A DNA stretch of 64,000 nt from Hippasteria phrygiana. Lineage: Eukaryota; Echinodermata; Asteroidea; Valvatida; Goniasteridae. This document shows positions 43,901 to 55,545 of this stretch, one piece after another. Within the stretch, counting starts at the first letter, position 1; each line of letters opens with the position of its first letter. The notes under the pieces are model-generated. The model worked only from the letters and a program-made list of their open reading frames with translations. It searched no databases and was not told where the DNA came from. The translations under genes and the position numbers were made by a program. The stretch is from positions 1 to 64,000 of the forward strand of contig JAZGUH010000950.1 in NCBI GenBank assembly GCA_037893225.1, read 5' to 3'.

Positions 43901-45998
43901 TGGCGGTGGCCAGTTCTTTTTACGTTTTTGACGAGTTCATAGATGAAAGCGACACGGACGATATTTGCTCAGTATATCAACAATGCCACAAGTGGTAACG
44001 TGTGCATTATTTTAACATGTTAAAAGAAAGACAAAGTAACAAAAAACGATCGTTTACTGCAGCTGAATATTTACGTTTTTTCGCCATTTTTCTGATAACT
44101 GGTCATCTCTACACTGTGCTATTAAAACGGCTATTGGTAACCAGTGATGCGACCAACCTCGGTAGGCTGGTCGCGAATCGTTGACTAGACTAGTCCAACC
44201 ATCGTCGACTAGCGTGCGTTCGATCAGGGTTAGTCGAACTATGGTTAACTATAGTCCTTGATCGAACTTGCTCATGCTTGAAGCAAGGCGGCCATGTTTA
44301 GTCAAAAATGCCGCCTACGAAGTAGTTGTATGATGTCAACGTGCGCTTTTCTATACGCGCATTCGGGCATAGGACGCCATGTTTGGCTCCGACTTTTAGG
44401 ACCGTCGTGTTGTAACTTTCTATCAAGCGTACATCACCATCAATGCCAAAAGGTTCATGCCAAGACAAGAAAGGAGAGAGCGGTCTTACGATATCAATAT
44501 TTGAAAGTAAAGATTGATCTTTAAAAACAAAAGTGGCTTACTACACAAACAAACGAACCATCGGGACAGTGACAAGTCCTTGATTTACACATAGATGTCT
44601 CGTAGGGTGGGGCACTTAATGTTGTGGTTTTTAGTTTATCTCCCCTTCTTAAACCATTCTACTACTTCGAGTTAAATAGTACCATGGCTAACGTAAACCC
44701 CATTAAGGCCGGTTCATACTTCACGCGAATGCGAAAGCGAAGCGAATTTTGTGACGTCAACAATAGTTATTTCATTGTATTAACGTATACACCGTTACCC
44801 AGACGAATTCGCTTCGCCCTCAAATTCGCTTGAAGTATGAACCGGCTTTTTTTTCATCATGCAAAGTGTCCCCTTAGATTGGTTTTCAACCATGATGCAA
44901 AGTCTCAAATAATATTCAACTTTTTGAGTAGTTTGCTGTATGCATTCAGGGGCGAATCCAGGATTGTTTGCAGGGGGGTTCTGAAATTTGTTCCGTACAT
45001 TTACCCCAAAAGTTGACTCCCAAAATGTTTCGCCACCTGCGAACACAATTTTAAAAGCGAGGGGGAGGGGGAGGAGGAGGGGGAGGGGGAGGGGGAGGGG
45101 GAGGGGGAGGGGGAGGGGGAGGGGGAGGGGGAGGGGGAGGGGGAGGGGGAGGGGGAGGGGGAGGGGGAGGGGAGGGGGCACACTTTCGCAACGTTGGTGG
45201 CACAATTTAACCTCTTTGTTTTGTTCTTACCCTTATACGCAAAATAAGACCTTTACAGGGTTTGCAACAAACAAACAAACAAACAAACAAACAAACAAAC
45301 ACCCCAACACCCCAACAAACAAACAATTGGCAACTAGCGGGGGTTGGGGGGGGGGGCGAATTCTACCCCAAAGATTGTTTAGTATAGGTTAATCTGCGAA
45401 GGGACACGACCCAACCTTGAGGTTTAGGGTCATTTTTTGACTCGTTAGCTTTCTACTTGCATTGGATAGAGCATACTCGGCTCTTCATTCTGGTATATCA
45501 CTCAGTTTGACATCCTGATGAATATGGCCATTATGTGGGTGCAAACCTTGACAGTTCCTATCGATTTCCACAGTATAAATCATGTTTAAGTGCCTGTAAC
45601 TCAGAAGTAACTCTGGTAACTTGTGACTTATTTTGTTGGGTTGGGTTATATAAGCAAGTCACAGTTGCCCTATACAGAAAGAAACAAAACTATTAAGCAA
45701 AGAATTCAATGTGTCTGTATATTCAGGCTTAAGAAAAGAATCATGTCAAACAGATTGTGTATTCAAAAAATGCTACCTCGAATGAAGAATTTTTTAAGAA
45801 AGTGTACTTAAGATTGTGTTAGGATGATTCAGCATCAGCACTTTCGCTGCGTGAAATCAAACTTGTATCACAGAACACTTAGATTCAACACTAGAAGAAG
45901 AGTGAAGGGTTTTTGTGAAATGAAAACAGAATGACTGCCTTACCTCCTAGAAGAATTACAGCAAGGACGAGTAGTGTTATCTGATATACGGACGCCAT
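40945..45998 (-). CDS. Gene E: Ala/Glu/Gln-repeat single-pass membrane protein, two exons
   Basis: Join: exon 1 45998-45944 (55 nt), intron 45943-42432 (GTAAGG donor, CTGTCAG acceptor), exon 2 42431-40945. Phase 1, 513 residues. Signal peptide [15 protein letters not shown], probably cut before E-S-S-G-E. Two tandem modules of about 202 residues follow. Each has a Gly/acidic head ([12 protein letters not shown]), a helical Ala/Glu/Gln block (A-E-Q-x-E-A-E-Q-E-A-A repeats, then A-A-E-D-A-A-E), a Thr/Gly stretch (G-A-T-T) and [11 protein letters not shown]. The Ala/Glu block should form a long charged helix or coiled coil. Near the C-terminus one transmembrane helix (about 486-506) is followed by G-R-R-V-S-R-R. 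No RGD. The intron holds several MITEs. Family not recognised; recombination between repeats should make it length-polymorphic. Confidence 0.8.
41284..42495 (-). repeat. 606-bp tandem duplication and 12-bp minisatellite in gene E exon 2
   Basis: ACCCATAGCAAAGAACGGGA occurs at 41284 and again at 41890, exactly 606 bp (202 codons) apart, and similarity continues through the module. One module also has six copies of TTGTGGCTCCAG (41385-41450; G-A-T-T in protein) where the other has one, and a different number of 60-bp-class Ala/Glu units. Confidence 0.85.
42535..42630 (-). mobile_element. tRNA-derived SINE fragment (gene E intron)
   Basis: On the minus strand GCTCGGTTAAGATGATGG (box A-like) and GTGGGTTCGATACTAG (box B). 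Related in layout to the modules at 17110-17445. Confidence 0.55.
43171..43469. mobile_element. Palindromic MITE, family 4 (TCCCTTGGATGTGATTTCC ends), copy 1
   Basis: Left TGAATCCCTTGGATGTGATT and right AATCACATCCAAGGGGTTCA are inverted, and inner inverted blocks GATGTGATTTTAACAATGAG / GGGTCCAAAATCACATCC nest inside. Degraded copies are at 52262-52490 and 58036-58300. Confidence 0.75.
43768..44275 (+). mobile_element. DNA transposon remnant, copy 2, with short ORF
   Basis: Ends AGAGCAAGTTCGATCAGGGA and ACTATAGTCCTTGATCGAAC then TTGCTC are inverted. Inside, ATG at 43901 begins [21 protein letters not shown], which stops after 32 codons. This resembles the start of a transposase-type ORF rather than a full gene, and later frames are broken. 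The 24375 copy lacks this part. Confidence 0.65.
44704..44850. mobile_element. MITE with GCCGGTTCATACTTCA ends
   Basis: AAGGCCGGTTCATACTTCAC at the left and TTGAAGTATGAACCGGC at the right, with inner GCGAAGCGAATT / GAATTCGCTTCGC palindromes. Half of the same element is at about 2790-2825. Confidence 0.75.
44946..45370. mobile_element. Repeat with GGGGCGAATCCAGG end, containing (GGGGGA)n and (AAAC)n
   Basis: CAGGGGCGAATCCAGGATTG, then CAAAATGTTTCGCC, a (GGGGGA)n array of about 20 units (45058-45178), GCACAATTTAACCTCTTTG, then (AAAC)n (45268-45302) and a G run. The same block order is in 50775-51095, where the first array is a pure G run. Confidence 0.7.
45944..45998 (-). CDS. Exon 1 of gene E (signal-peptide exon)
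   Basis: Encodes [18 protein letters not shown] plus one base, then GTAAGG. Confidence 0.75.
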
Positions 45999-46430
45999 TC
46001 TAAGCACTGAAATCCCAGTCCCTCCCGGCACGCAGCGGATCCGGTAGATAAAAGAACGCGGTGAGTTCAGCAAACTAATCGGCTAGACTGCCCGAAGAAC
46101 GGCTGATGAGATGTCGGGGTCACACTTCGCTGACTCAGACTCTTGTGTACGTAGTCGCTACTCTTCACGTGAACAGCTATAAGCGCGCTGGAGAACAATG
46201 TCAGAGCTGATTCTTATAGTGCACCTTAAAGAGTCCGGGATTTCGAAAGAGTTGATGTGGGGGGGAGGGGGATGGGAGGTGGGGAGGAAGCCTCCCACTG
46301 TATTTCACAATCGTGGATTTACAAACGGAAGCGGATAAAACGAGGTTAATTTGAAATTCAGATCGATGCCAAAATGATAAGAGCGAGGGTTTTTGCCCTT
46401 TAAATCCAGCTAAATTCTTGGCAGAGAGAC

Positions 46431-46520
46431 TTGATTTAAAAATAAAATCTTGTTAGAAAGACGTTGATTTAAAAATAAAATCTTGTTAGAAAGACGTTGA
46501 TTTAAAAATAAAATAGAAAG
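46431..46520. repeat. 33-bp tandem repeat, three units
   Basis: TTGATTTAAAAATAAAATC-type units start at 46431, 46464 and 46497; the last is incomplete. Confidence 0.85.
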
Positions 46521-46529
46521 TTAATTACT

Positions 46530-47139
46530 TACGCACCAAGAGTTATATTTACCAAGACCCCTTTCCTAGCCTTAACGTAATCTTCCCACAAATCTCACAC
46601 ACAAAAAATCATGAAAGAGAAAAACGCCCAAATTGGTTCATAGACTCGCTCCTGGTCCCCGAGTGTTTTTGAAAAATCCAAATCAGAATAAAGTGCGCCT
46701 TCGTAGAAATGAAAACAAAAATGGACAAACAAATGTTCGTCATGTAAAACGCTAGTATAAGGGCACGCGCACCAGTAAAATTTATTTAGAAACAAATTGA
46801 AAAGGGGGAACAAATCTACCCTTTTATCCAGATCACGGTTTGAGGTCCACGTTTACTGAACTGTATTTTGTTTTATTTCTGGGCAAAATTTGTGAAAAAT
46901 TAAACATTCAAATTTTGGTTTACTGGTTTTCCCCATTGAATTGTGAACAAGATCGAGCCGTTTTTATCCGTAAGTGGCCAGTGTTAGCCCTTTTTTTTAT
47001 GAATATCGCCCCATCGGAAGGCCAAAGGCCACTCGAGGTGTGAGCTACAGAGGAAAGTGTGGATGGAAGAACCAGCCCATCACACTGAAACAAGACGAGA
47101 TAATCTGATCTATTTAGAGTATGAATAATAGTCGGGATG
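46530..47139. other. Gene-free stretch upstream of gene E
   Basis: Short frames only; nothing recognised. Confidence 0.4.
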
Positions 47140-50100
47140 GGTAACAGTAGTGTATGTAGACTCTTGAGCCCACTTTGACCTTTTCTAAAGAAATATGAAA
47201 GGTCATATGAATATGGATAAGTGTATAGAAATTAAGATATGAATATGGAAAGTGTAGGATGAGAAATGTCATCCCAGTTTGACCTTTTTTTGTAAAGTGT
47301 GTGTATTGAAATGGGAAGAGAGGGTAAGAATTTTCGGCCCAGTTTGACCTAAGTAATAAATAACCATGATACGACGTATGAAATGATAACGATAGGGCAC
47401 GAAGGTTATACAAAATCATCCCAGTTTGCCCTAATGTAAGGAAAAGGGTTGAATAATGAACGAGGAAGGTTGAGAATTTGAGCCCAGTTTGACCTAATGT
47501 AAGGAAAAGGTTTGAATAATGTATGAGAAAGATTGAAGAATTTGAGCCCAGTTTGACCTATGGAACGGGATGACTATGTAAAATATGACCCGTGTGATAA
47601 ATATTAATAAATACAGTCGGAGGGGAATTTGGCCAGCTGTTTTTTGGGGGTGGATAATCCCTGGACAATTGGCCGTAATTGGACAATGGACTGTAAATGG
47701 CTGAGTAGTGCTGCGGTGCCAATGTGGTCCGGAAGCGGTCCTCACGAAGGCGGATAATCCCACGGACAATAGCGGAGAGAGGCGACAGTGATTTAGGGGG
47801 AACAATGTGCGTGTTTGGGGGGTTCGGATAGTAGACTATGGAAAACCCGAAAGGTAATGGGTTTGTGATGATTGGGGCGGTCTCGCGTTAGATTAATCCC
47901 CGAACCGATCGATATGAGCAGTAATTGGATTTGGAAGTCTTGGAGTCAACAATTGTAGATTATTTCATTTATGCAAAGCAGACTGACTACAAATCACTTC
48001 ATGTATGAACTAAAAATAGAGATACAGTACGTACCGGCGTAACAGCGAGCAAACCGATCAGTAAACGTAAACATAGATATCTACCAAGAAATACAAAATT
48101 TTCAAACTTACGAAGAACTTACATTCAGAATGTGCTTTTAAAAAGAGATATTGGAGAGAATAAAGTGCAAACATTGGAACGGGATATGAAAGATATTCTA
48201 AATAGACAAGATTTAGATGATAAACCAAGGTGATTCTACTTGGCCAGCTGTTTTTTTTGGGGGGGGGGGGTGGATAATCCCTGGACAATGGACTGCAATT
48301 GGACAATGGACTGTAAATGGCTGAGTGCTGCGGTGCCAATGTGGTCCGGAAGCGGTCCTTATGAGGGCGGATAATCCCTCGGACAATAGTGGAGAGAGGC
48401 GACAGTGATTTAGGGGAACAGTGTGCGTGTTTGGGGGGTTCGGATAGTAGACTATGGAAAAGTCGAAAGGTAATGGGTTTGTGATGATTGGGGCGGTCTC
48501 GCGTTAGATTAATCCCCGAACCGATCGATACTTGATTTGGACTCGAGTCAAGAACATCAAACAGAATCATCCAAACAGATATCATGGATATTTGCCCAGA
48601 AATATGTGATGACTGTTTTCCACGATTAAAACATTTATCTATTTACTTCTGTTATTGGACTGGGAAGTTCGAAGTTAGCCATGTAAAGTAGAAAGTGTGC
48701 GAAAAGTGCACGTAAAAATAAAACAAAACGTAAAATTCGAAATAATCAAAGCAGATTACCAAAAAGCGAAAACTAAAAGTAAAATACAAACATGTACAAA
48801 TGAAGAGTAAGTTTGTAAAATACAAATGTATACGCTAATGTGATTAGTAAATTTAGGAGAAACAGTCTTTGCCTCAGTCATAACGTATAGTCCGAAAACT
48901 TTGTGTTTCTACGAGTTTATCCATTCCTTTCATTGGCCTTGTATGGTCGTGTCACGTCACAATAACAAATAAAGGGATTACTTTGCTGTTGCATCTTATG
49001 CAATGTTGTTTACACACACGAAAGTGTGTACACCATCAAACGGTCGACCATCAAACCTGTTAAACAAAATAGTATTGGCCTACCTAGGGGGAGAACCTGC
49101 TACTGAAACGATGTTACCGATAAGTCACCGCTTGTATAGAAGAATCAATTAGCTGAAAGTCGACTGAAAATTTTACACTTTGTCCCCTGCCTTTGGACGT
49201 TTCTATAAGTAAACAAAGAAACTGATATGATACTCTACGATTCCTCCAAGGTTTGAATGAGCGGGCCTGAGCCGGTGAATGTTTCCCAAACGTGTCATGT
49301 ACATTTACTACCTGTCATAATGTTCGTACATATCAATTTATTTGAGTTTTATTTCAAAAATGGGATAGGTTTACATGACGGTTAATATCGTACAGACACC
49401 GTGTATTCCTTTGCAGTTCTGTTACTTCCATAGATAAATGTTTTAATCGTGGAAAACAGTCATCACATATTTCTGGGCAAATATCCATGATATCTGTTTG
49501 GATGATTCTGTTTGATGTTCTTGACTCGAGTCCAAATCAATTATCGATCGGTTCAGGGATTAATCTAACGCGAGACCGCCCCAATCATCACAAACCCATT
49601 ACCTTTCGGGTTTTCCATAGTCTACTATCCGAACCCCCCAAACACGCACATTGTTCCCCTAAATCACTGTCGCCTCTCTCCGCTATTGTCCGTGGGATTA
49701 TCCGCCTTCATTAGGACTGCTTCCGGACCACATTGGCACCGCAGCACTCAGCCATTTACAGTCCATTGTCCAATTACGGCCAATTGTCCAGGGATTATAT
49801 ATCCACCCCCCAAAAAAACAGCTGGCCAAATTCCCCTCCGACTGTATTTATTAATATTTATCACACGGGTCATATTTTACATAGTCATCCCGTTCCATAG
49901 GTCAAACTGGGCTCAAATTCTTCAATCTTTCTCACTCATACATTGTTCAAACCTTTTCCTTACATTAGGTCAAACTGGGCTCAAATTCTCAACCTTCCTC
50001 GTTCATTATTCAACCCTTTTCCTTACATTAGGTCAAACTGGGATGATTTTGTATAACCTTCGTGCCCTATCGTTATCATTTCATACGTCGTATCATGATT

Positions 50101-50310
50101 ATTTATTACTTGGGTCAAACTGTGCCGAAAATTCCTACCCTCTCTTCCCATTTCAATACACACCCTTTACAAAAAAGGTCAAACTGGGATGAAATTTCTC
50201 ATCCTACACTTTTCATATTCATATCTTAATTTCTATACACTTATCCATATTCATATGACCTTTCATATTTCTTTAGAAAAGGTCAAAGTGGGCCCGAAAG
50301 TCTACCTACA
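47140..50310. mobile_element. Large inverted duplication / fold-back element
   Basis: The right arm 49425-50310 is the inverted copy of 47140-47930 (whole arm) and again, in part, of 48235-48660. Shared words include CCGAACCCCCCAAACACGCAC, GATTAATCTAACGCGAGACC and CAGCTGGCC. The outer arm contains repeated CAGTTTGACCTAATGTAAGG lines. The 48660-49425 spacer is unique and AT-rich. No transposase frame. It could be a fold-back transposon or the product of local inverted duplication. Confidence 0.75.
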
Positions 50311-50329
50311 CTACTAACTAGTCCACTGC

Positions 50330-50475
50330 AAGGCCTCTTACAATGCCTCTACCCATATTAGGTGTAGAAGTGCTATAGCCCAAGACTAGGCTCGAACCCA
50401 CAACTTGCAGAATTACCCGCGGACCACGAATTTAATGCTCCAAACCACTAGGCCACGGCACTTCCACAGCCTACT
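50330..50475 (-). mobile_element. tRNA-derived SINE (minus strand)
   Basis: Minus-strand reading AGTGCCGTGGCCTAGTGGTT (box A) and GTTGTGGGTTCGAGCCTAG (box B), followed by GGGCTATAGCACTTCTACAC. Confidence 0.6.
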
Positions 50476-50774
50476 GCAGAGTCATATTTCTAATTCAGAT
50501 TTGGCTTATTAACACAGATTTGACAGACATTTAGCTTTCTTAAAGAAGCCTCTTTAGCCTATATAATACAATCCTCGCAACATCCCCCAATTTAGCCAAT
50601 CTTCTGGGTTCTTTGATGGCGTATTACTACATTGTAATCGGAATAATGATGTGTTTGGGGACCGCCTGGATTAAAAAAAAATTGTACCCGAGTGGAAAAA
50701 CCCGGACGCTAAACATGTTTTTTCACTTGGCATTACCTGTTCATGCCAGATTCCAAAAAAAAAATGGGGAGGCA

Positions 50775-51095
50775 GGGGCGGATCCAGGAATTTTTGCAGG
50801 GGGGGGGGGTTCTGAAATTTGCCCAGAAAAGTGACTCCCAAAATGTTCCGCCTGTCAAATTTTAAAGCGGGGGGGGGGGGGGGGGGGGGGTTGGGCTGAT
50901 ACACTTTCTCACCGTTGGTGGCGCCATTTAACCTCTGTTTTGTTCTCACCCATAGGCAAAATATTTGCCCCTAAAGCAAAAGCAAAAAAATAATAATAAT
51001 AAAAAAATAACAAATAACAAATTGGCAACGAGCAGGGTGGAGGGGGGGGGGGGGGTTTCGACCCCCAAAACCCCTCCCCCTGGATCCGCGCCTGA
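50775..51095. mobile_element. MITE-like element with AGGGGCGGATCCAGG / CCTGGATCCGCGCCT ends
   Basis: Clear inverted ends with G runs immediately inside (50801-50811, 50869-50892, 51042-51055). Same internal blocks as 44946-45370 (CAAAATGTTCCGCC, ATTTAACCTCTGTTTTGTTC). Confidence 0.75.
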
Positions 51096-51159
51096 GAGGG
51101 CATGGTTTGTTTTAGTTAGGAGAGGCCAGACACAGTGTTAAGGCAAAATTCAAGACTTT

Positions 51160-51268
51160 TTTCAGGTTGGGGCCATTATTAGGGGGTGTGACACTGTCAC
51201 AGCCGACCTCTCCCCACAAAATATTGGGGGGACGTTTCCCCCGTCCCTAAGGATTTCCGCCCATGCCA
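51160..51268. mobile_element. Repeat related to 22960-23148
   Basis: GGGGGTGTGACACTGTCACA, CCCCACAAAATATTGGGGGG and TTCCGCCCATGCC in the same order. Confidence 0.5.
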
Positions 51269-51799
51269 ATAACCGTAATTGGCCCTCATCTGCGCAAGCT
51301 GCAATAATTTTTAAGAGTTCAAAATTCCTCCATGATCGAATGGGTTCGGATCATAGAGATTTTGACGTGCATGTGTTTTGGCAAGTTTGTTTGCAGCGGT
51401 GAAAAACAGCGCAATGCATTATAAAAATGCAATGCAGTATAGAAACCATAATTGGCCAAAACCAAGAGTGTTTACTCCGGGTTTATGCTAATACGAATTA
51501 CCAGCTACCGGTCCCCGTTTTCGAAGTCAGAACGATAATGAAGGGAGCGGGAACGGGTCTATAAAAGTTTAAACCTATCAATTACAGGATGTAGAATGCG
51601 ATCCTGAAACGAGTTATAATTTTAAGGCCTTAGACCTTGTCTGCTAAAGCTGCATCCGTTTACATATGTTTTCTCGTCCTCTAGAATTTTCAATGTGACC
51701 CCTCTTGAGGAAGGCCACAATTAGCGTTGGCTGGGGTCTTGTGACAGGGGGGTAGGTGAGTCAACTTCCTTGTTTAGATAAACATGTGTGCGTACCAGG

Positions 51800-52055
51800 G
51801 ATAGACTTGAGTCCATCGCAAGTCCCTTCAAGTCCCTGAAGTCCCTGAAGTCCTGAAGTCCCTGCAAGTCCATCACAAGCCTTCCAGTCCTAATCCCAAT
51901 CACAAGCTATTCCAATGAGCTTTGATAAAGGCATTCTTTTTGTCATTGTTCATCCAGTTACTTGTGACCAGCTTTATGAAAGGACTTCTGACTGGACTTG
52001 GGAAAGAACTTTTGAAAGGACTTGTAGGGACTCGACTACAACTCTATGCCCCCAC
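51800..52055. mobile_element. MITE built from AAGTCC words, copy 1
   Basis: Iterated GCAAGTCC/CTGAAGTCC on the left and GGACTTGTAGGGACTCGACT on the right, with GTCCTAATCCCAATCACAAG between. Copy 2 is at 56660-56905. The two halves are loosely inverted. Confidence 0.65.
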
Positions 52056-52261
52056 ACTTGTAAGCTCGCACATGATTAAGAATTCTAAAACAATTCCAAA
52101 ATAAGTGAGCAATGAATACACAAACCATTCATATTCTGTTACTCCGTTTAAAAACAGAGGAACGTTTTATACCAATAACAACAGGAGATCGATTTCTTCG
52201 CCACACAATCACTGTATGTGAAGCCTTGGGAAATATGTTCTATCCAAAATGGATAGGATAA

Positions 52262-52490
52262 TTAGTTGGATATGATTATAACAACGAGGGTCAAAAATCA
52301 CAGCCAGAGCCCAAAATCACAGTTAGAGTTAATTAAGCTGTCGAAGCCAGGAGTCACAATGTTCTCTGTAGGACAATAGTTTACATAATTCAGGGAGATT
52401 TTATATGGAGAAGAAGGTTGGGAAATCACGTTGTCCTAATCACCTGTCCACTTTTAATAGAAAAATTCACATCCAAGGGATTCACAGTGA
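52262..52490. mobile_element. Palindromic MITE, family 4, copy 2
   Basis: AACAACGAGGGTCAAAAATC, AGGAGTCACAATG, GGACAATAGTTTACA and TTCACATCCAAGGGATTCAC in family order. Confidence 0.65.
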
Positions 52491-52507
52491 ATCGTCCGAT
52501 TCATACA

Positions 52508-52712
52508 CAACACATATAAAGCGAGATATGGGGCAAAGGGACCCTCCCCCCAACCCCTCTTCTTTTGTGTTGGTCATTGTGTTCCCGGAATCTCAGGAAT
52601 TCTTTTCAGAAATCTAGAGGGATGTGTTAATAGATAACAATAGTCTGGAGTGTGTACAGGGTATAGGGACAAAAAAGGGGGGTACCCCTGTGCGCCATAT
52701 CGTGCTGGGTAT
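52508..52712 (-). mobile_element. Palindromic MITE, family 1, copy 4 (inverted)
   Basis: GCGAGATATGGGGCAAAGGG start, GAATTCTTTTCAGAAATC and GATAACAATAGTCTGGAGTG middle, ATATCGTGCTGGGT end. Confidence 0.75.
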
Positions 52713-53356
52713 CACACAACAGGTACTTATGGAATTTGTTATGGTTCATAATTGAGCAAATTTATATCATCTAAATTGTCTTAAAAAACAGATTGCAGTT
52801 AACCTCTTGAGCAGTGATTCGGACATTTTAAAGATAGAACTAATGACTGTGAGGACATAAATTAAGGCTACAAAACAGACAAAATGCTACTATACTTTTC
52901 AGTAATTCAAGATTATATGTACAGAAAACTAAGATTCTACTTCTATCCCCCCCCCCCCCCCAAAAAAAAAAAATTCGATTTAATTTGGAACGTCAATATT
53001 TTGAGAACTTAGACTAGTTTTGGAGAGGCAAAGAGCGACCATTGGTCAATAGACCGTATTAAATATGACGTCATGGCAACCATGTTGTAGGACACCCTCG
53101 TACAACAATGCATGCCGATATGATCGTATGCCTGTCCCACAATATGGTGGCTTATTGTTGTTGCTATGGCGAAGTTGGTTTTCGATACGGTCTGTAAGGT
53201 TGAATCTGAGATCCATTTTTTAATCAATTGTCCATCATACATTGCTCTTTAGGGAACAAGTGTTCAATTTTGTAAGTGAGAAAAATGCACATTTTCAGTT
53301 GCTTACAAACAGTCAAAAATGTATATATATTATGAGTTCAACAGATGAATCTATTA

Positions 53357-54360
53357 TAGGTTTTCCCGGCCAATTTCATTACAAATTAATTCAACTTCAT
53401 TAACATGCATTCAAATTCACGCATTTCCCCCAAATTGAATCAATCTAGGGTTTCTTTTTAGCTACTATTGCATTCAATTTCGTGTTTGTGCACACATGAT
53501 TTCGTTCTTTTCATTCAGGTTCGTTTTAGTCATTTCAATTATAGGCATTCAAGACTACATTTTTACCAATCTTCAGTTGAATTTCTACTACCTATCTACA
53601 ATTGTTTCAATTCAAAAGAACATTTATTTGAATGGAATTGATGAAATCAAATAAAGACTCATCGAAACGCACATGAATTTGTTGCTAGTTTTTGTTTTCT
53701 TTTTCGTTTATGGGCAATGAATTTTAAATTCTGTGCGTTCAAATTAAGCATGAGTTATGGCTTGTTTATTCGAGGAAGCTGGCAATAGCTCTTTTACTGG
53801 CACTTGAGTTTTTCTTTGTTAGATGCGTTTCCGTGTTGTTTGCATTTCATTTACGTCATGTGGTTTGTCATAATTGCAATAATTGTTCCTTTTGCTTTGT
53901 TACCCTCTGATTAAAGTTAAAGCCTGTACCCTGTATCTAAAAGACTGTTAAGTAAAGTTTGAAAAGTTATGATGATAAGTTTAAAATGAAAAAAAAATCT
54001 TTCGCTACAGCCTTGTGATAGTTTGCACTGGTCTATGTTTTCTTCTTTATTTCTGCTAATGTTCGGACCGCGTCAAATTAAAATACGAATTTGAATGTAA
54101 ACGTTTAAAAAATATTTGCCAATTGATGAAATTGAATGGTTGACCAGCCTGTTGCTGCTGGCTTTTACGAAATTGAATGATCTTAGCGACCACATGAATT
54201 TAAATGATCTTATTTGGCTAGTGAATGCTAACTGCTGAAATGGAATTACTCCTTTTGACTATTGAATGCTGATTCCACGAAGCATTCATTTTCAAACGAA
54301 ATTGAATGAGCCGGGTATTAAATTGAATGAATTTTTGTTTAAATCGGCCGGGAAAACCTA
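53357..54360 (+). mobile_element. TA-flanked 1.0-kb non-autonomous transposon, copy 1
   Basis: Ends TAGGTTTTCCCGGCC and GGCCGGGAAAACCTA, flanked on both sides by TA, as in Tc1/mariner-type insertion. The interior is dominated by iterated ATTCAA in the left half and TTGAAT in the right half. No ORF. An inverted copy lies at 59342-60310. Confidence 0.8.
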
Positions 54361-54764
54361 TATTAATTGTGTTGCCAAATTTGTCTTTTTATTTATGAAC
54401 TTAAGAGAAAATCATAATGTCTGACTGCTCTGCTGACCTCGTTTTCTCCTGCCAATGTACATTTAAATATCTAGATTTAAATGTTAAAATAACCCTCCCC
54501 GGGATTAAGGGGTGTGTTCCAAGTTGGAATAAAAATACATGAAATGAAAATGAAAAATATAATACTCTGAAAATGCAAGCAGACAGCATGCTTAATGTTT
54601 GAATGAAATTCTATAATGTGAAAACAAGAAGGCGATCATTGTTCGAGTTTATGTGCGAGAAGTAACTAAATCTGTATCTCGAGACGCTTGAGATTGAAAT
54701 TTGTCATTCAATAAAGGAGTTGATTCAATTGCGCAAGAAATTGAACGTGAACAGTGAGGCACGG

Positions 54765-55012
54765 CTAATGAAAGAAGATTCACGTATCTGCTAAGCACAA
54801 CAATTTGCTGAGCATGAAAACACCTCCTTGATAAAAACGAGATTACCAACCAGATTCCCATGTGTTGTATATTGCTTGTCGCTGGCATTCAGTTGTTGTT
54901 TGCTTAGCATGAAAATCCAATGGCCTTTTTGCTGGTAACCTGTTTTTACTAAGCAAGACATTTTCATGCTAAGCACATTTTTGTGCTGAGCAGCTCCGTG
55001 AAATTGGCACCT
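54765..55012. mobile_element. Palindromic MITE (TGCTAAGCA-type), copy 1
   Basis: GCTAAGCACAACAATTTGCTG at the left mirrored by AAGCACATTTTTGTGCTGAG at the right, with GGTAACCTGTTTTTACTAAGC inside. Ends GAAATTGGCACCTGG. Confidence 0.65.
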
Positions 55013-55013
55013 G

Positions 55014-55257
55014 GGGCCAATTTCATAGAGCTGTTAAGCAAACAAATTTGCTTAGCATGAAAATGTCTTGCTTAGTTAAAACAGGTTACCGGCCAAAAGT
55101 CCATGTCATTTTCATGCTGAGCAAACAACAGCTGAATACCAGTCAAAAGCAATATTCCACACATGGAAATCTGGTAGGTAATCCAGTTTTTATCAAGGAA
55201 GCATTTGCATGCTAAGCAAATTTCTGTGCTGAACAGCTTTGTAACATTGGCCCCTGG
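55014..55257. mobile_element. Palindromic MITE (TGCTAAGCA-type), copy 2
   Basis: CCAATTTCATAGAGCTGTTA left and GAACAGCTTTGTAACATTGG right, with GCATGAAAATGTCTTGCTTA and ACAGGTTACCGGCC inside. Sits head-on to copy 1 with no spacer. Confidence 0.7.
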
Positions 55258-55289
55258 TCCCTTTCTCAGACAGTGGCTTTGTATCAAGC

Positions 55290-55545
55290 TATCCCCACTG
55301 ATCTCTATGTAAACTGGATAACGCATTGGCTGTTCGAGTTGAGGCCACCGTCCGCCATGTTATCACTCCCAATACAACAGGTTTTCCAACCTTGTCCCCA
55401 GGGTTTCCTTTCATGCTCGTTCTCCTCGAACAGTGGTAAATTGGGAGTGGTAATATGGCGTGCGCTGGCTTTAGTTGCTTGTACAGCGCGCAATGGCCAA
55501 TGAGCTATCCAGTTTATATAGCTATATAGAGATCAGTGGCTATCC
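55290..55545. mobile_element. MITE with CCACTGATCTCTATGTAAAC ends
   Basis: Left CCACTGATCTCTATGTAAAC then TGGATAACGCATTGGC; right GCCAATGAGCTATCCAGTTT then ATATAGAGATCAGTGG, inverted. Confidence 0.7.

Noticed and set aside
44988..45392. Arg-Gly or Pro-Leu repeat proteins
   Set aside because: Translations of the (GGGGGA)n simple repeat inside a dispersed element.
48058..49714. Two nearly identical ORFs starting M-I-S-V-W-M-I-L-F-D
   Set aside because: They are the two arms of the fold-back element read in opposite directions; the composition does not resemble a protein family.
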